Source of the DNA: Dryomyza anilis
Taxonomy: Eukaryota > Arthropoda > Insecta > Diptera > Dryomyzidae
Direction of reading: 5' to 3'
DNA length: 64,000 nucleotides
NCBI GenBank assembly: GCA_951804985.1
Contig: OX638135.1
Location: 35,171,670 to 35,235,669 of the forward strand
Shown here: piece after piece, positions 32,451 to 44,243 of the stretch
Layout: each line of letters opens with the position of its first letter
Numbering within the stretch: position 1 is the stretch's first letter
Notes under the pieces: generated by a model
Told to the model about the DNA's origin: nothing
The model's database searches: none
Seen by the model: only the letters and a program-made list of their open reading frames with translations
Made by a program: the position numbers and the translations under genes

Positions 32451-34981
32451 ACTTCTACTGGGAAAAACTCTACGGGGAAGAATTCTACAGGAAAGAATTC
32501 TACCGGGAACAATTCTACCGGGATGAATTCTACGTTGAGAATTCTACGGGAAAGCGTTCTATGTGGATTTTACGGGAAGATTTCTACTGAGAATAATTCT
32601 GCGGAGAAGCGCAGTCTGAGAAAAAATTGTCTTTGAGAAAAGTTGTTTTGGCGGAGAATTATTTGGTTACCACATTTATAAAACGAATAAAAAAATTTCA
32701 ACAGCTAAGCACGGGCCCCTCATATCAATAATAAAAAAATGTTTTTTATATTAATAAAATCGCTCCATATCTTTGAATTCAGAAAATCTTGGCACGAGTC
32801 GTGCACGGGTCCAGCTAGTATATAATAAAAATGAAATGTCCTGTGTGTGCCAGAGCATCACGAGAGAACGAACAGACGGATTTGCCTAATTCCTTTTGTA
32901 TTTTGTCCGTGTCAATGCAAGAGTGGTTTAGGAAAAAAGAAAAGTCGGAAAACCCCAAAGGAAAAGCCGGAAAATCGAAAATATCTAAATTTGACCCTAG
33001 GACTATGAAATTTGGGCAGGATGTTCATCTCTTGACGTATGTGTGCACTACAAAGGGATTTTTTGAAATTCGCCTCCTAAGGTACACAAATGGGCGTGGC
33101 AAAATTGAACTTTTAATTCAATATATCGGCGTAATTAAGATAAGCACAGTCATGAAATTTGGCTCAGTGAGGTATATTGAAGTTCTTTACCTTTTTACAA
33201 ATGTGGGCGGAATTGGACAAAAGGGCGTGTCCCTTTCCATATGACTAAAACTATAAAAATGTTGTAACTTCTGACTTACTAAGATTAGAGTTATATAAAT
33301 CGAAACTAAGGTTTATATTAAAAACTCCAACATCACGTAGAATGTGAGCGGGATTGGATTAAAGGGCGTGGCACCTCCCATATAACCATAACTTTAAAAT
33401 TACTATAACTCCTGACATGTTAAGAGTTGAGTTATAATAATGAAAACAAATGTTCGTATTTAAAACTCCAATCGTCACGTAGGATATGGGCGGGGTTGCA
33501 CAACGGGGCGTGGCATCTCTCATATAACCAAAACTTTAAAATTTCTATAACTCTTTACTTACTAAGAGCAGAGTTATAAAAATCGAAACAAAAGATTATA
33601 TTAAACATTGTAATAGTCACTTAGAATGTGGACGGAATGGGACAATGGGGCGTGGCACTTCCCATATAATGGTAACTTCTGACTTACTAAGAGCAGAGTT
33701 GTACAAATCGAAACGAAATATCATTTTAAAATGTTTAATAGTAAAATAGAATGTGGGCGGGAAAAATAGTGATGAGGCTTGCACTAAAAAGGGAATAAAG
33801 GTCGTAAATGTATCCACACTTTATAAACGGTATATTTTTGCAATTACAAAAACTTAGCACGGGCGCAGCTGTGCACGGGTCCAGCTAGTAAATGATAAAA
33901 TTTGATAAATCAGTAAACTAAATGTTATATAAAATTGATTAATTATTATGTTGAAAACATTTTTAAAGTAATTGTGAAACAATATAGAATAGTTTGAGAC
34001 ATGAAATGATAATGATTAATAAAATTGTGATTTTAAATAAATTGAATAAGATAAGAAATTTGATTCGGAAATGTTTTCATAATGTTGCGAAACTAATTAA
34101 ATAACAAAACGAGAACATTTTAACACAATTAAATTGAATAAATAAATTAATTAGGAATTCATAATATGTTGGTATGATTTGAAATATAGATTAAAAAGTT
34201 TAAATAATGAAACACAAAAATGAGATAAATAAGTAAACAATATAATAGATAAAATAAATAATGGTTAAAAGTTGATTATATATAAAACTTGTAAAAACAA
34301 AATAAATAACTTAAATAAGAAAGGTATAGTTAATTATATGATTAAGTAAATGGAAAAATAAGAAAAACTAATAATGGGTACTGAAAATGTATTAAAACGC
34401 GTTCATTACGCTGTTCCTGACTTTTATGGGGCGGAATATCAATTATTAGAAACAGAATTACATACATTTATTGAATATTGTGAAACAGCAAAGCTTAAAA
34501 TTAAAGGATCAGATAGTAAGGAATTTATTAAATGCGTTACGTTACGTTTGAAGGGAGATGCCTATAAAATATTGAGGACAAAACAGTTTCAAAAAATAGA
34601 AGAATTATACGAGTTGTTAAAAAATACATACTTAAATGAAATTTCTTTAGATTCATTACTAGAAGAGATTTAAAAGGCTTATCAAAATAGCAACGAGAGT
34701 TTGAGAACGTTTGGAAGATGATTAGATGAACTGCAATCCATGGCTTTGGAAATAGCCAGTAAAAAATACAGTAAACATATAAGTGAGGATGACGTATTCA
34801 GATTGGAATTACAGAGCTCAGTGTTGATCTCTTTTATAGAAGGGGTGAAGGATCCAACTATAAAAGTTGTACTGTTGGGTAGTATGTCAGAAACATTAGA
34901 TGCATTGTTGGAAGAAGCTTTAAATGTACAGGCTTTATGCAGCGAAGTCCAAGGTGGTAAGAGGATGAATATAATTATATG

Positions 34982-35780
34982 AAAACGAGTTGGGAAAGTT
35001 AGGTCACATGGGTAAATTCAGTCACATGGGGTGGATTGTTATAGTCGGTAGGGACCGACTATGGAATACCCTACACCTTTGGTGGGGATATTAATGTGGG
35101 ATATTTAATTGTATACCTTAATTTTAAAGTTTTGAATTATGCTGAACCTCCCCACCCTCAGAATATTATTCACATATCAGAAATTTACGTCTCATATCCC
35201 CATAGTTTAAAAAATTGATATAAGAGTATAAAAAAACTAATACAAAAAATTAAAAAAATGTAATTGGGCGGACCACGCCTATATTTAAAATTTTGTAAGG
35301 CTAATATTTCATAGATTTGATTTAAATAATTTACTGTTCAAATTTCCCCGTGGAAACCCGGGAAATAATGAAAAAAAATGTGGGCGGATCATGCCCATTT
35401 TTGGACCATATATTTTTAGGTGAATTATAACAATATGTTTTAAATTTAATAACTATATATTGAATACTTTTCGAGTTATTAGTTCCTAAAGAGTTATAAC
35501 AAAATGACTTGTATGGGAGGTGGGCGTGTCCGTTGACCGATTTGGTTCATTTTCAAACTCATTTCCTACTTTCTGACAAAATTTCATCGAATTCTGACAA
35601 GTATTTCTCAAGTATACGGACAGCAAGACAGACAGACAGAAGGACATAGCTAAACGGACTCGGGTAGTGGTGCTGATCAAGAATATATATACTTTTCCAT
35701 ACCGGACACGCCTTCTAAGGGGCGTTACAATATATGCACAAAGTAATATACCCTGTACCTCATAGGTGTAGGGTATAAAA
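34982..35780 (-). mobile_element. DINE-1-like element (family a), minus orientation
   Basis: Reverse of the 6401-7398 copy: AAAACGAGTTGGGAAAGTTA, hairpin ATAGTCGGTAGGGACCGACT, GACAGACAGACAGAAGGACA core and terminal CATAGGTGTAGGGTATAAAA. Gyp-A2 at 61900 shows the uninterrupted gag, so this is a clean insertion. Confidence 0.75.
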
Positions 35781-35837
35781 ACACAGTCAAGCGTAAAATC
35801 GGAAAAAATTGCAACAAATAAGTAATGAAAGTAACTA

Positions 35838-36980
35838 CACTCAGAAATAAGTGCATACTTTAAATAAGGAAGTGATGAACTTAATTAAAGTATGGACAGA
35901 TTTCTTTTCATTAAGTTTACATTTTCTTAATTTTGGGAAATTTCCCTTATATGAAAACACAATTTCTTTACTATAAGTTAATAATAAAATCTTACTTCCT
36001 TAAAACTAGTTTATATATTTCCTTATTTTAAAATTATATTTTTTACTCTATCCCTCTCTCTATTCTCGTAAAAAGAATTGCCAATTCCGTACATTTTGTT
36101 CAAAAACTCATACAAAAATTACCAGTTGTATACGTTAGAGCAGCCGGCAACCTTGTCATTTGTTGTGAGGTATTGCAAACGCCAAAAAATTATATTTTTA
36201 TTTTTTTGATTTATATGAAAGTAATTATTTTTTCACAAATAATTATATTTGGCAACTTTCAAATAAATTGAGTAATTTATGTCAAATATATTCAAAATAA
36301 AAATAAATTCCAATTCTAATAAATTCGAACGTTAGATATGTGAATCTTTCAAAAAGGATTATCTAAACATTTTCCCGTATTTTCCATGTAAGCATATCAT
36401 AAAATTAAACATTTCCTTGTCATTTATTTTATTTTAATACATTTAGATATAAATGAAAACATTGATGAATCTACCAAATGCATAAACACAAATGACCGCA
36501 ACGATGTTTCCCAGGAATCATCACAACTATATCATTCAATTTCAAGATTAAAATTGAAAAGAAAATGTCTTATATTTATATTAAAAATATAATCCTTCAA
36601 TGTAGTTTACCATCCCTTAAATACCCTTAGGAAATATCATCCTTAAATTTAGTTTAAATTCCTTAATATCAATAAATCATCCTTAGATTTAGGAAATATC
36701 ATTCAAAAATATCGTTCAAATTTCCTAAAACATAGTAAAAATTCTTTAAATTTAGTTCACATTTCCTTAAACGCGAAAAAAAAAACTTAAATAAAGGAAA
36801 ATTCATCCTTAAAAATAGTTTAAATAAGTAAATTTTAAGGATATATTAAAAAAATATTTCCTTTGTTTAAAGAAAATTTTACCTAAAAGTAAGGAACATT
36901 TTCCTTGACGCTATTTCAAGTTCAATTTTCCTTAAAATTAGTTTATTTTTCCCAAATCTAAGGACATTTTTTTCTGAGTG
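35838..36980. mobile_element. Tc1/mariner-like MITE with TA target duplication
   Basis: 1,143 bp with ends CACTCAGAAATAAGTGC and (read inward) CACTCAGAAAAAAATGTCC. TA is present on both sides (35836-35837 and 36981-36982), and Gyp-A2 at about 61972 has the empty site AACTATAAAAGG. The body holds many TCCTTAAATTTAG-type motifs in both orientations and no transposase frame. Part near 36060-36200 is less repetitive and could be a passenger. Confidence 0.75.
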
Positions 36981-37269
36981 TATAAAAGGAGTGTTCCAAC
37001 ATGTTCATTTTGTAGTAAATTATTAGGAAAATTACACCTATCTGGTACGAATGTGGAACTTATAGTCACGAATCTAATTGGAGATGTGCTAATTATAATA
37101 TGGGCAATTGTATAATACTTTTGATATAATGATAATATGATTGATAACACGGAAAATAATACAAGTTATATGAAATACTCATGGAGGAATACACAAGAGA
37201 ATAAAATAGATAATTGCCACGCGAAAATAAAATTTTATAAAATAAAATTTTTTTAAGGAAATAATAGTT

Positions 37270-39745
37270 ATAATCAGTGAAACTAACAGGGGCTCAGTTT
37301 AGGCCAGAAAACTGGGGACCCCAGAATAATAATAATAATAATAATTGTAATGTAGGGCCGAAAGAGTTAGGAATTGTAGATCAGACGTCGGTGGAGACTG
37401 TGGTAAAATTTACTACTCCATTGAATTTCCATAGAACAGAGGAGAAAGGAATTAAAATATGAATTAAAAAAGAAGAAGGTGATCGCATAATATGCAGTGG
37501 GCATGGAGATACCTTGAACAAGGAGTACCAGCTGATGGCATAATCGGACGTGACAGTTTATGGAATCAATCTGTAATAAATGCGATAGACAAAACAATAA
37601 CATTCTTTGATAGACATAAAAATCATATTATTAAACTACCAATGAAATCACAGACAGAGATATAAAATATTTTTTTCAATCCACAAATTAAAATTCAAGC
37701 GAGAACCGCAAAGATAGTATCATTACGTTTAAAAACAAAAATACATAAATAAGGAATTTTTCCAGGAGTATATTTGGGCGAAAGCATATCGAATGTTAGC
37801 TAAAATAGAGTTAATGCTACAGAAAAAGAAATTATAGTAGACAGTACTTTTAAACCAAAATCCAGTATTTTAATCAGTATAAAGAATCGGGTACCAATAA
37901 TTCTATAATAAATAGCATAAATTCAGTAAATATTACAATTAACAAATTATTAGAGGAAATGAAAATTGATGAGACTTTAAATAAAGACGAAATTACATCT
38001 TTCCAAAATCTGTGTATTTCGTATCATGATTTTTTCATTTAGACGGCGATGAATTAACATACACGCCAGCGCTTAAACATGAAATAACAACACAGTAGAT
38101 AAACCAAAAGCAATACAAATTTCCACACACACACATACACAGCATATCACCCTTGAATTCACCGATGTTGCTGATTCCTAAAAAAACCGGCAAGGACGAT
38201 AACAAAAAGTGGAGGCTAGTAATAGATTTCCGTAAATTGTACGACAGGACAATAAAACAAGTATTCCATATTCCTCGAATAGACGAAATATTAGACCAAT
38301 TAGGTCGCATCGCTATTTTTCAACTTTAGGATTAACAAGTGGTTATCATCAGGTACTAGTAGAAGAAGGGGATAAAGAAAAAACAGCGTTTAGTATAGGT
38401 CTTGGCCATTTCGAGTTTAACAGAATACCATTTGGTTTAACAGGGGCTCCAACCACTTTTCAAAGAATAATGAACCACATATTAACAAGTTTGCAGGGTA
38501 TCGTTTGCTTTGTTTATCTTGATTATATATTGGTGTACGAAACGAATTTAGCTGAACATGGGCTGAGGTTGAGTAGAGTATTGCAGAAATTAAGGGAAAA
38601 CAATTTAAAATTAAATACAGAAAAATGTCAGTTTATGCGTCGCGAAGTTCTATATTTATGAATTAAATGTTCGGAACTAGGTACCCTGCCAGATCCCTCT
38701 AAGGTTGAATGCGCAAAAAATATTCCGGTGCCAAAAAATAAGAAAGAACTGCAAACGTTTTTGGGATTAATTAATTATTACAGAAAATTCATAAGCAATA
38801 TGGCAAAATTATCATTTCTAATTAATAAGTTATTGAGAAAAGATGTTAAACTCACTTAGACGAACGATCGTCAAAATTCAATTATTAAACTAAAAGAATC
38901 AATAGTTTCATCACCCATTCTCGCATATCCAGATTTTACAAAACCATTTTTACTTACAACGGATGCAAGTAACGAAGCAATAGGCGCGGTACTATCGCTA
39001 GACAAAGTAGGGAGCGACCGACCAATAGAATTTGCTAGTAGGGCATTAAATGGAGCAGACAAAAATTGCTCCACCATTGAAAGAGCTTTTTTAACTATAG
39101 TCTGGGCAACAAATAATTTTAGAGCATATTTATTAGCAAAACCATTCACAATTTTTACGGATCATCAGCCATTACGTAATATAGCGAATCTCAAAGATCA
39201 GACATCAAGGTTAGCACGTTTCAGACACTAATTATCTGAGTATGATGTTGAAATTATTTATAAACCAGGTAAAAAAAAATTAAACGCAGATGCTTTAAGT
39301 AGGATTCCATATTCAGATCCTGATATTACAGCAGTTTAAACACGTTCCAAAAATACAAAAAATAAATAAGATCAACAAATTTAAAATACAAAGCCCCAAA
39401 CCAGTAGATGCAACAATAACAGATGCAAATAATGAATCAAATACTGTTCAGTTATTAACTGACCCATAAGAAATAAAAACGATAATAAAAGATTTTCAAG
39501 ACTCAGCATTAGAAGGCCACCAGGATGCAGTAAAAACATACTTTAGAATCAGAAAACAATTTAAATGGAAAGGAATGCAGAAACAAATAAAAGACTACGT
39601 TAAAAATTGTTTAAAATGTCAATTAAATAAAAGTTCTAGGATTACAAAAAAACCAATGGTTCTAACTGATACGCCAGTGAGACCATTTGATAAAGTGTAC
39701 ATGGATCTTGTAGGAATTTTACCAGAAACTATATCAGGAAATAAA
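37270..39745 (+). pseudogene. Gyp-A1 pol, first part (RT, RNase H, start of integrase)
   Basis: It aligns throughout with Gyp-B 53400-56200. The protease centre (VDSGAD in Gyp-B) is deleted near 37500. RT runs about 38140-38800 with FGLTGAPTTFQRIMNHIL, but the catalytic motif reads YLDY and not YLDD. RNase H begins LLTTDASNEAIGAVLS near 38945. Integrase begins near 39480 and is cut at 39745 by a hAT element. More than ten stops. Confidence 0.8.
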
Positions 39746-42611
39746 CAAGGATTGAAACCTAAACGAATAACGGTTTCGATTTCGGTTTCGGTTTTTTCCG
39801 CGTTTCGGTTTCGGTTACGGTTCCGGTTTTAAGTTTTTGTAACGAAACGGTTTCGGTATACCGGTTCCAAGTTACGGTTTCGGTTTTGATTTCGGTTTTT
39901 GTACAAATTTTCTTTATTTCCATATTTTTCAAATAATTTTACATTTTTTATATGGTGCTAAATTATGTTCAAATTATGATATTGGAGTAAAGTGGAAAAC
40001 GTAATTTAAACAATGTTTGTTGTTATTTTAGTAAAAATAATGTGTTATATGAATTATTTAATTGATTACGCCAAGAAAAAGAATTTAATTTAAAATTTCG
40101 TGACCACAAACCAATGAAAAGCAACATTTTGACTTTACCTAAGATATTATCTGAATTTCAAAGAAGAATTTTTTACAATTTTCATCCATAAAAGCCAAAG
40201 AAATTAAATTTCAACAATTCTGTGAACTGCAATATATGTAAACTAGTGATGATCATTTGCAAGAGCAAGGCAAGAAATGGTAATCTCAATCTTTTAAATT
40301 TTAAATAAAAGATCGAAGACAAATATCTTAAACTGCATATTAATTATGAAAACGAATAGAATTTAAACAATTTTATTTAAGTTACTTATTTTCCATATTT
40401 TTCAATTTCTTCAACATTTTACTAACAAAAAAAAAATCCAATAACCTAAAAATTTGAATTATATTTTAACAAGAATTAACTAATAAAAAATAATTGTATA
40501 AATCAAGTGATGTTGACGAGACAATTCAAAATTTCAAGGCCATAATAAAATGAACGAAAAGTCACCAAATACATTTTCAAAATGCTAAATATTTTTTACA
40601 AACTTCTTTATGTATCTGTCAATTGATAAAAAATGTAAATCTATTTGTTTGATATTTCAACTTTAAAAATGCATCAATTACATTTTATAATATTAATCAA
40701 CAAACTCGAAAATTAAGTTTTTCATAAAAATGTGTTTGGTGACTTTTTGTTCTACAACGACGATATACATTATACGATATACAATAAATATTTCGTATAG
40801 GCATATTTCTGTTTTCATCACAGATAAAAAAATCCGTACGCTACACGTACCGTATGTCAAGAGAACTCAAATAATATCTAACATTTTTCTTTGCGAACAC
40901 CATGCGAACACAAACTCAAACGCTACAAAGCGAATACTAACAGAAAGAAGAGAATATAACAATAACGAATACGATTCTTATACACACACTTTCACAACTC
41001 TTCGTTGCTATACTGTATCATCGCATGGCAACAAACAGACGTATGACAACAGACAGACGAATGACAACGGACAGACGCATGGCACCACGCTACATGTATG
41101 TATCTAGTACAGCTCTCTAGTTGGCAACAATAACTTGTTCTCTTCGTGGTACAAAAAATGTCCCGCCAAAAATTCTATCAAAAGCTTGGATGCTGCTTTA
41201 TTCGCATTTTTGTTGTTGTTGCACTTTCAAACGAATCAGCGGATTTGTGAAAAAAGCAATATATCAGCTAAATATATCACACTGTAAAATGTACATATAT
41301 TATTTTTATTTACTTCATGATTTTACAATTAACAAAAAAACTATATATAAAAGTAAAACAAAAATAATAATGTGCATAGCACAGTGAATATGCACAATCG
41401 ATGTACGAACTAGCGTAGCGAAGAAAAGAGAATAAACATTGTTTTGTCTGTTTTGTCTTTCTGAAGCGACTTTTGAAGCACTTTTAAAGCTATTTACCGC
41501 TTCAAAAGTGCTTCACAGGCCTTATTTTTAAGATGCTTATATTCTTTAGAATTGACAAAAACAAAAAAAACACACATCTTCATTAATGTTCACGTTCATT
41601 AATATTTTGCACGCTTTCCATTGTTACTTGTTGTTCAATATTTAGTAATATCATGAATTCTTTTGTATATTATTATTACCTTAAAAACATAATAAATACA
41701 TTGAAATCATAAAAAAACGCAAGTCCTCCTTTTCTTGCAGTCTTAGTCTTGCACTTGCTCTTATTCTTTTTTTTTTTGCAAAATCTCGATCTTGATCTCG
41801 TTTTTGTTCTTGCAAAAAAAATGCAACAAGATGCAAGAGCAAGAAATTTTTAATCATCACTAATGTAAACAAATATCTGCCTTATACTTGTAATGTTTAA
41901 ACTTGTCGAACTTGCACTTCATTTTTCGTATTTCCTTAAATAGTTACTGAGATGTTAATAATTTGAAACTTTTTTTACATTTTTCTTGCATTACCATTGT
42001 TTTGTTTATGTCCGAAATTGAGCTGTTTTGAAACATCAGTCAAAAATTCATTAGAAGACTTATAAATGGTATTCTATTGAATAGATCCTTTAAAAGAATT
42101 TAAAAAATATTCAAATGAACTTTTCAAAACTTGTTCCACTTTACCCCAAGCTCCCCTATATATTTTACTAATAAAATAAAGAAAAAACCAATATTATTTA
42201 AATTTGAATCATTTTTTAACGTGGAGTTGCTGGTGTTTTGTTGTTAATTCGATTAATGAAACAAAAAACAAATTTTAGACCAAATACCGTTGTTTTGGAA
42301 ATATCGTTTCTCAAAAAACAACATGTGAATTTTTGTACAACCAAAAATGTTTATTTTGGGAACTCCAAATTTTAATTAATGACATTTTAATTTAGATCTT
42401 CTATATAAAATAAAATATGTTTTTCTGTTTCTTTTTATACTTTTTTAAAAACCGTTTTAAACCGTTATAAAACCGAAACCGTTTATATCGGTTTTGGATA
42501 TCGGTTTATTTCTGATTTTCGTATAACGGTTTCGGTTACGGTTTCGGTTTTAAAAATGAAACGGTTTTAAATGGATATCGGTTTCGGTTTCGGTTACGGT
42601 TTCAATCCTTG
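39746..42611. mobile_element. Non-autonomous hAT element with CGGTTT-rich ends
   Basis: Perfect inverted ends CAAGGATTGAAACC and GGTTTCAATCCTTG. Perfect 8-bp target duplication GAAATAAA (39738-39745 and 42612-42619). Both subterminal 150-bp zones are packed with CGGTTTCGGTTTCGGTTACG-type repeats, in inverted arrangement (ACCGAAACCG near the far end). No transposase frame. It contains another hAT (40244-41862) and splits the Gyp-A1 integrase. Confidence 0.88.
40244..41862. mobile_element. Second hAT-like element nested inside the first
   Basis: Ends TAGTGATGAT and ATCATCACTA, with perfect 8-bp target duplication ATGTAAAC (40236-40243 and 41863-41870). The subterminal zones carry TTGCAAGAGCAAG and CTTGC-rich repeats. 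The interior has GACAGACGAATGACAACGG-type repeats (41040-41085) and the inverted pair GAAGCACTTTTAAAGC/GCTTCAAAAGTGCTTC (41470-41512). No transposase. A half copy lies at 44244-45060. Confidence 0.85.
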
Positions 42612-42619
42612 GAAATAAA

Positions 42620-43290
42620 TATAGTTCAACATTTCAAGATGATTTTTCAAAATACTTGTGCTGCGTAGCCATACCTGATGCAGAAGTAAACACAGTAGCA
42701 AAAATATTTTACGACGAAATCATTACACGACTTAACATATCGAAAGTATTAGTAACGTGCAATGGTTTAAATTTCGTCTCAAAACTGTTTTCAGATACAT
42801 GTAAATTCTTAGGAATTAAAAAGTTACAAATTACGCCATATAATCCACATGCTAGCGGGTCTTTGGAAATATGCCATCGACCGTTAGCAGATTATTTAAG
42901 GAGTTTTGCAAAAGAAGATGGGTCAAACTAGGACCAATGATTAAATTCAGCAATGCATGTGCACAATAACACAGTGCATATGTCCACTGGGCAAACTCCT
43001 TTCCGTACTTTATACGGCTACGACTTTGATATGCCAACAAATCTTAAGCGAAAATGTTCACCAGAATATAATACCTATGATTACAACAAGTTATTAAAAT
43101 ACCAAATTCAACGCACATACGAAATCGTGAGAGAGAATTCAGAAAAAGCAAAAGAAAAACATAAACAAATCTATGATAGCACATTACACCCAAAAATATT
43201 TAGCGTTGGTGATAAAATTTTGTTAAAGAATCAGAATAGAAAGAATACATTTTCACCATTTGGGTGGGACCGTAGGTACTTTCAATAGTA
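42620..43290 (+). pseudogene. Gyp-A1 integrase, second part
   Basis: It continues FQDDFSKYLCCVAIPD after the hAT. The second catalytic Asp position reads VTCNGLN in place of VTDNGSN, and the Glu region reads GSLEICHR. A stop replaces the Trp of SNWDQW near 42931. The GPY/F region is shifted near 43265. The non-coding 3' region runs to 43713. Confidence 0.8.
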
Positions 43291-43713
43291 AGTTCTGTAA
43301 CGACAATGATTTCTATCAAAGGTAAAAGGTGGAAAAAATTATTATTAAAAGCATATAATTTTAAGTAAATATAACGAAATAAATAACGTAACAAACATCA
43401 TAATTATTATAACACATAATGTATATCATGTTAAAAGCATAATATTGCAAATAAAGGTGAAAAAATTACGCGTTAATAAGATTAATTTATTTATTTGTAG
43501 TAGGCATTTAATATTAATGAAATAAATTAGTGCATGAGGAAATAGATATATATTAATATTAAAGGTGACTAGCTTTCAATTATGTACTAACAAATGTTTA
43601 ATAGAGAAAATAGATAAAGAAATAAAGTAATTTAAAAGATTATGAGTATGAAAATATCAAAGGTTAATAACAGTTAATGATGAAATATGATCATATACAT
43701 GAAAATAAAAAAA

Positions 43714-44243
43714 CAGTAGGGAAGGTTAGATCAGATGGGAAATTTTGACGTGATAGTTGGTATGATTAAGTTAGTAAGAATTATGTAAGTTATAGCTAGC
43801 GCGGTAGCTCAGTGGTTAGTGCGATGGACTGCGAGCCGAACTGTCCCCGGTTCAAGCCTGGACTGGGGCAACAACATCTTTTCATAGAAACATTTTTCTA
43901 TACCGCGCTACCTCTCGGCAGTAAATGGCAAACCTCCGAGAGCAAAAACATTGCCTATGAAAAGCAATAAACTGTAGGTCCCACCACTTTGAGTACAAAT
44001 ATAACACGCACAGCTCAAAATGGTGAGAGAGCTCAGCCTAAGGTCTTATAGAACTGTAGTGCGAAACTATTATTATATTATAGTCGGTCTAAGCCGGTTA
44101 TAATTACCCTACACATATGTGATAATGTGACCACTTTAAAAGGTGCATAGGTCACCAGGGTTTACAAATCCTGAAAATATCTACAAACTTGAAATCGCTG
44201 AAGGATTTTCTTTCATTTGATACCCGTATGTACAAATGGGTTG
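43714..44243 (-). mobile_element. DINE-1-like element (family b), fragment interrupted by a SINE
   Basis: CAGTAGGGAAGGTTAGATC opens it, as in the copy at 16388. The element resumes after the SINE with GTCGGTCTAAGCCGGTTATA, ACCCTACACATATGTG and TGATACCCGTATGTACAAAT. It is cut before its GACAGAC core by the hAT end at 44244. Confidence 0.7.
43796..44077 (+). mobile_element. tRNA-derived SINE, copy 3
   Basis: GCGGTAGCTCAGTGGTTAGT head and GGTTCAAGCCTGG B box. It is about 20 bp shorter in the middle than copy 2, lacking CTCTCACCCGCCGTTCGGAT. Flanked by TTATAG (43790-43795 and 44078-44083). Inserted in a DINE-1-like element. Confidence 0.82.

Larger units (their letters stand above)
27692..33888 (+). 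mobile_element. Helitron complex inserted between A and T
   Basis: The insertion begins TCTATATATATAAAAATG and ends CGGGTCCAGCTAG, followed by T. The empty site GAATTACATAAATGATAAAA survives in Gyp-A2 (58400-58420) and shows an A|T target with no duplication, the rule for Helitrons (5' TC, 3' CTRR). A 3' hairpin GGCACGAGTCGTGC lies just before CTAG at an internal copy ending near 32817. Three partial Helitron bodies (27692-28754, 29252-29842, 32818-33888) alternate with satellite blocks. No Rep/helicase frame is present, so it is non-autonomous. The 145-residue and 137-residue frames at 27707 and 32831 are repeated body sequence with no domain. Confidence 0.8.
34374..37255 (+). pseudogene. 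Gyp-A1 gag, three pieces
   Basis: Starts MGTENVLKRVHYAVPDF at 34374, parallel to MASENVFKRVHYVVPYF in Gyp-B. A stop follows LLEEI (34671), then another frame to 34981, where a DINE-1-like element enters. The next 57 bases lie at 35781-35837, then a Tc1-like MITE. The zinc-knuckle region resumes at 36981 with an internal deletion that fuses the first two knuckles (CSKLLGKLH-type junction in place of the CSFCSKLG...C spacing). Capsid/nucleocapsid function is lost. Confidence 0.75.
14576..43713 (+). mobile_element. Gyp-A1: one Ty3/Gypsy element dispersed over 29 kb by nested insertions
   Basis: Surviving pieces, in order: 5' LTR 14576-15115; 5' leader 15116-15317, 27542-27691 and 33889-34373; gag 34374-34981, 35781-35837 and 36981-37255; pol 37270-39745 and 42620-43290; 3' region to 43713. 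Each gap is another element, and the pieces rejoin when compared with Gyp-A2 (58115-64000) and Gyp-B. The element is dead: stops and frameshifts throughout, protease deleted, RT motif YLDY in place of YLDD. No 3' LTR is present; the copy stops at a DINE-1-like fragment. Confidence 0.8.

Noticed and set aside
31062..32526. Val-Ser-Phe and Thr-Thr-Leu-Lys repeat frames
   Set aside because: Translation of the 17-bp minisatellite. Not a structural protein.
40730..41387. Two plus-strand frames (125 and 88 residues) in the nested hAT
   Set aside because: No transposase motif; the half copy at 44244-45060 does not keep the frames open.
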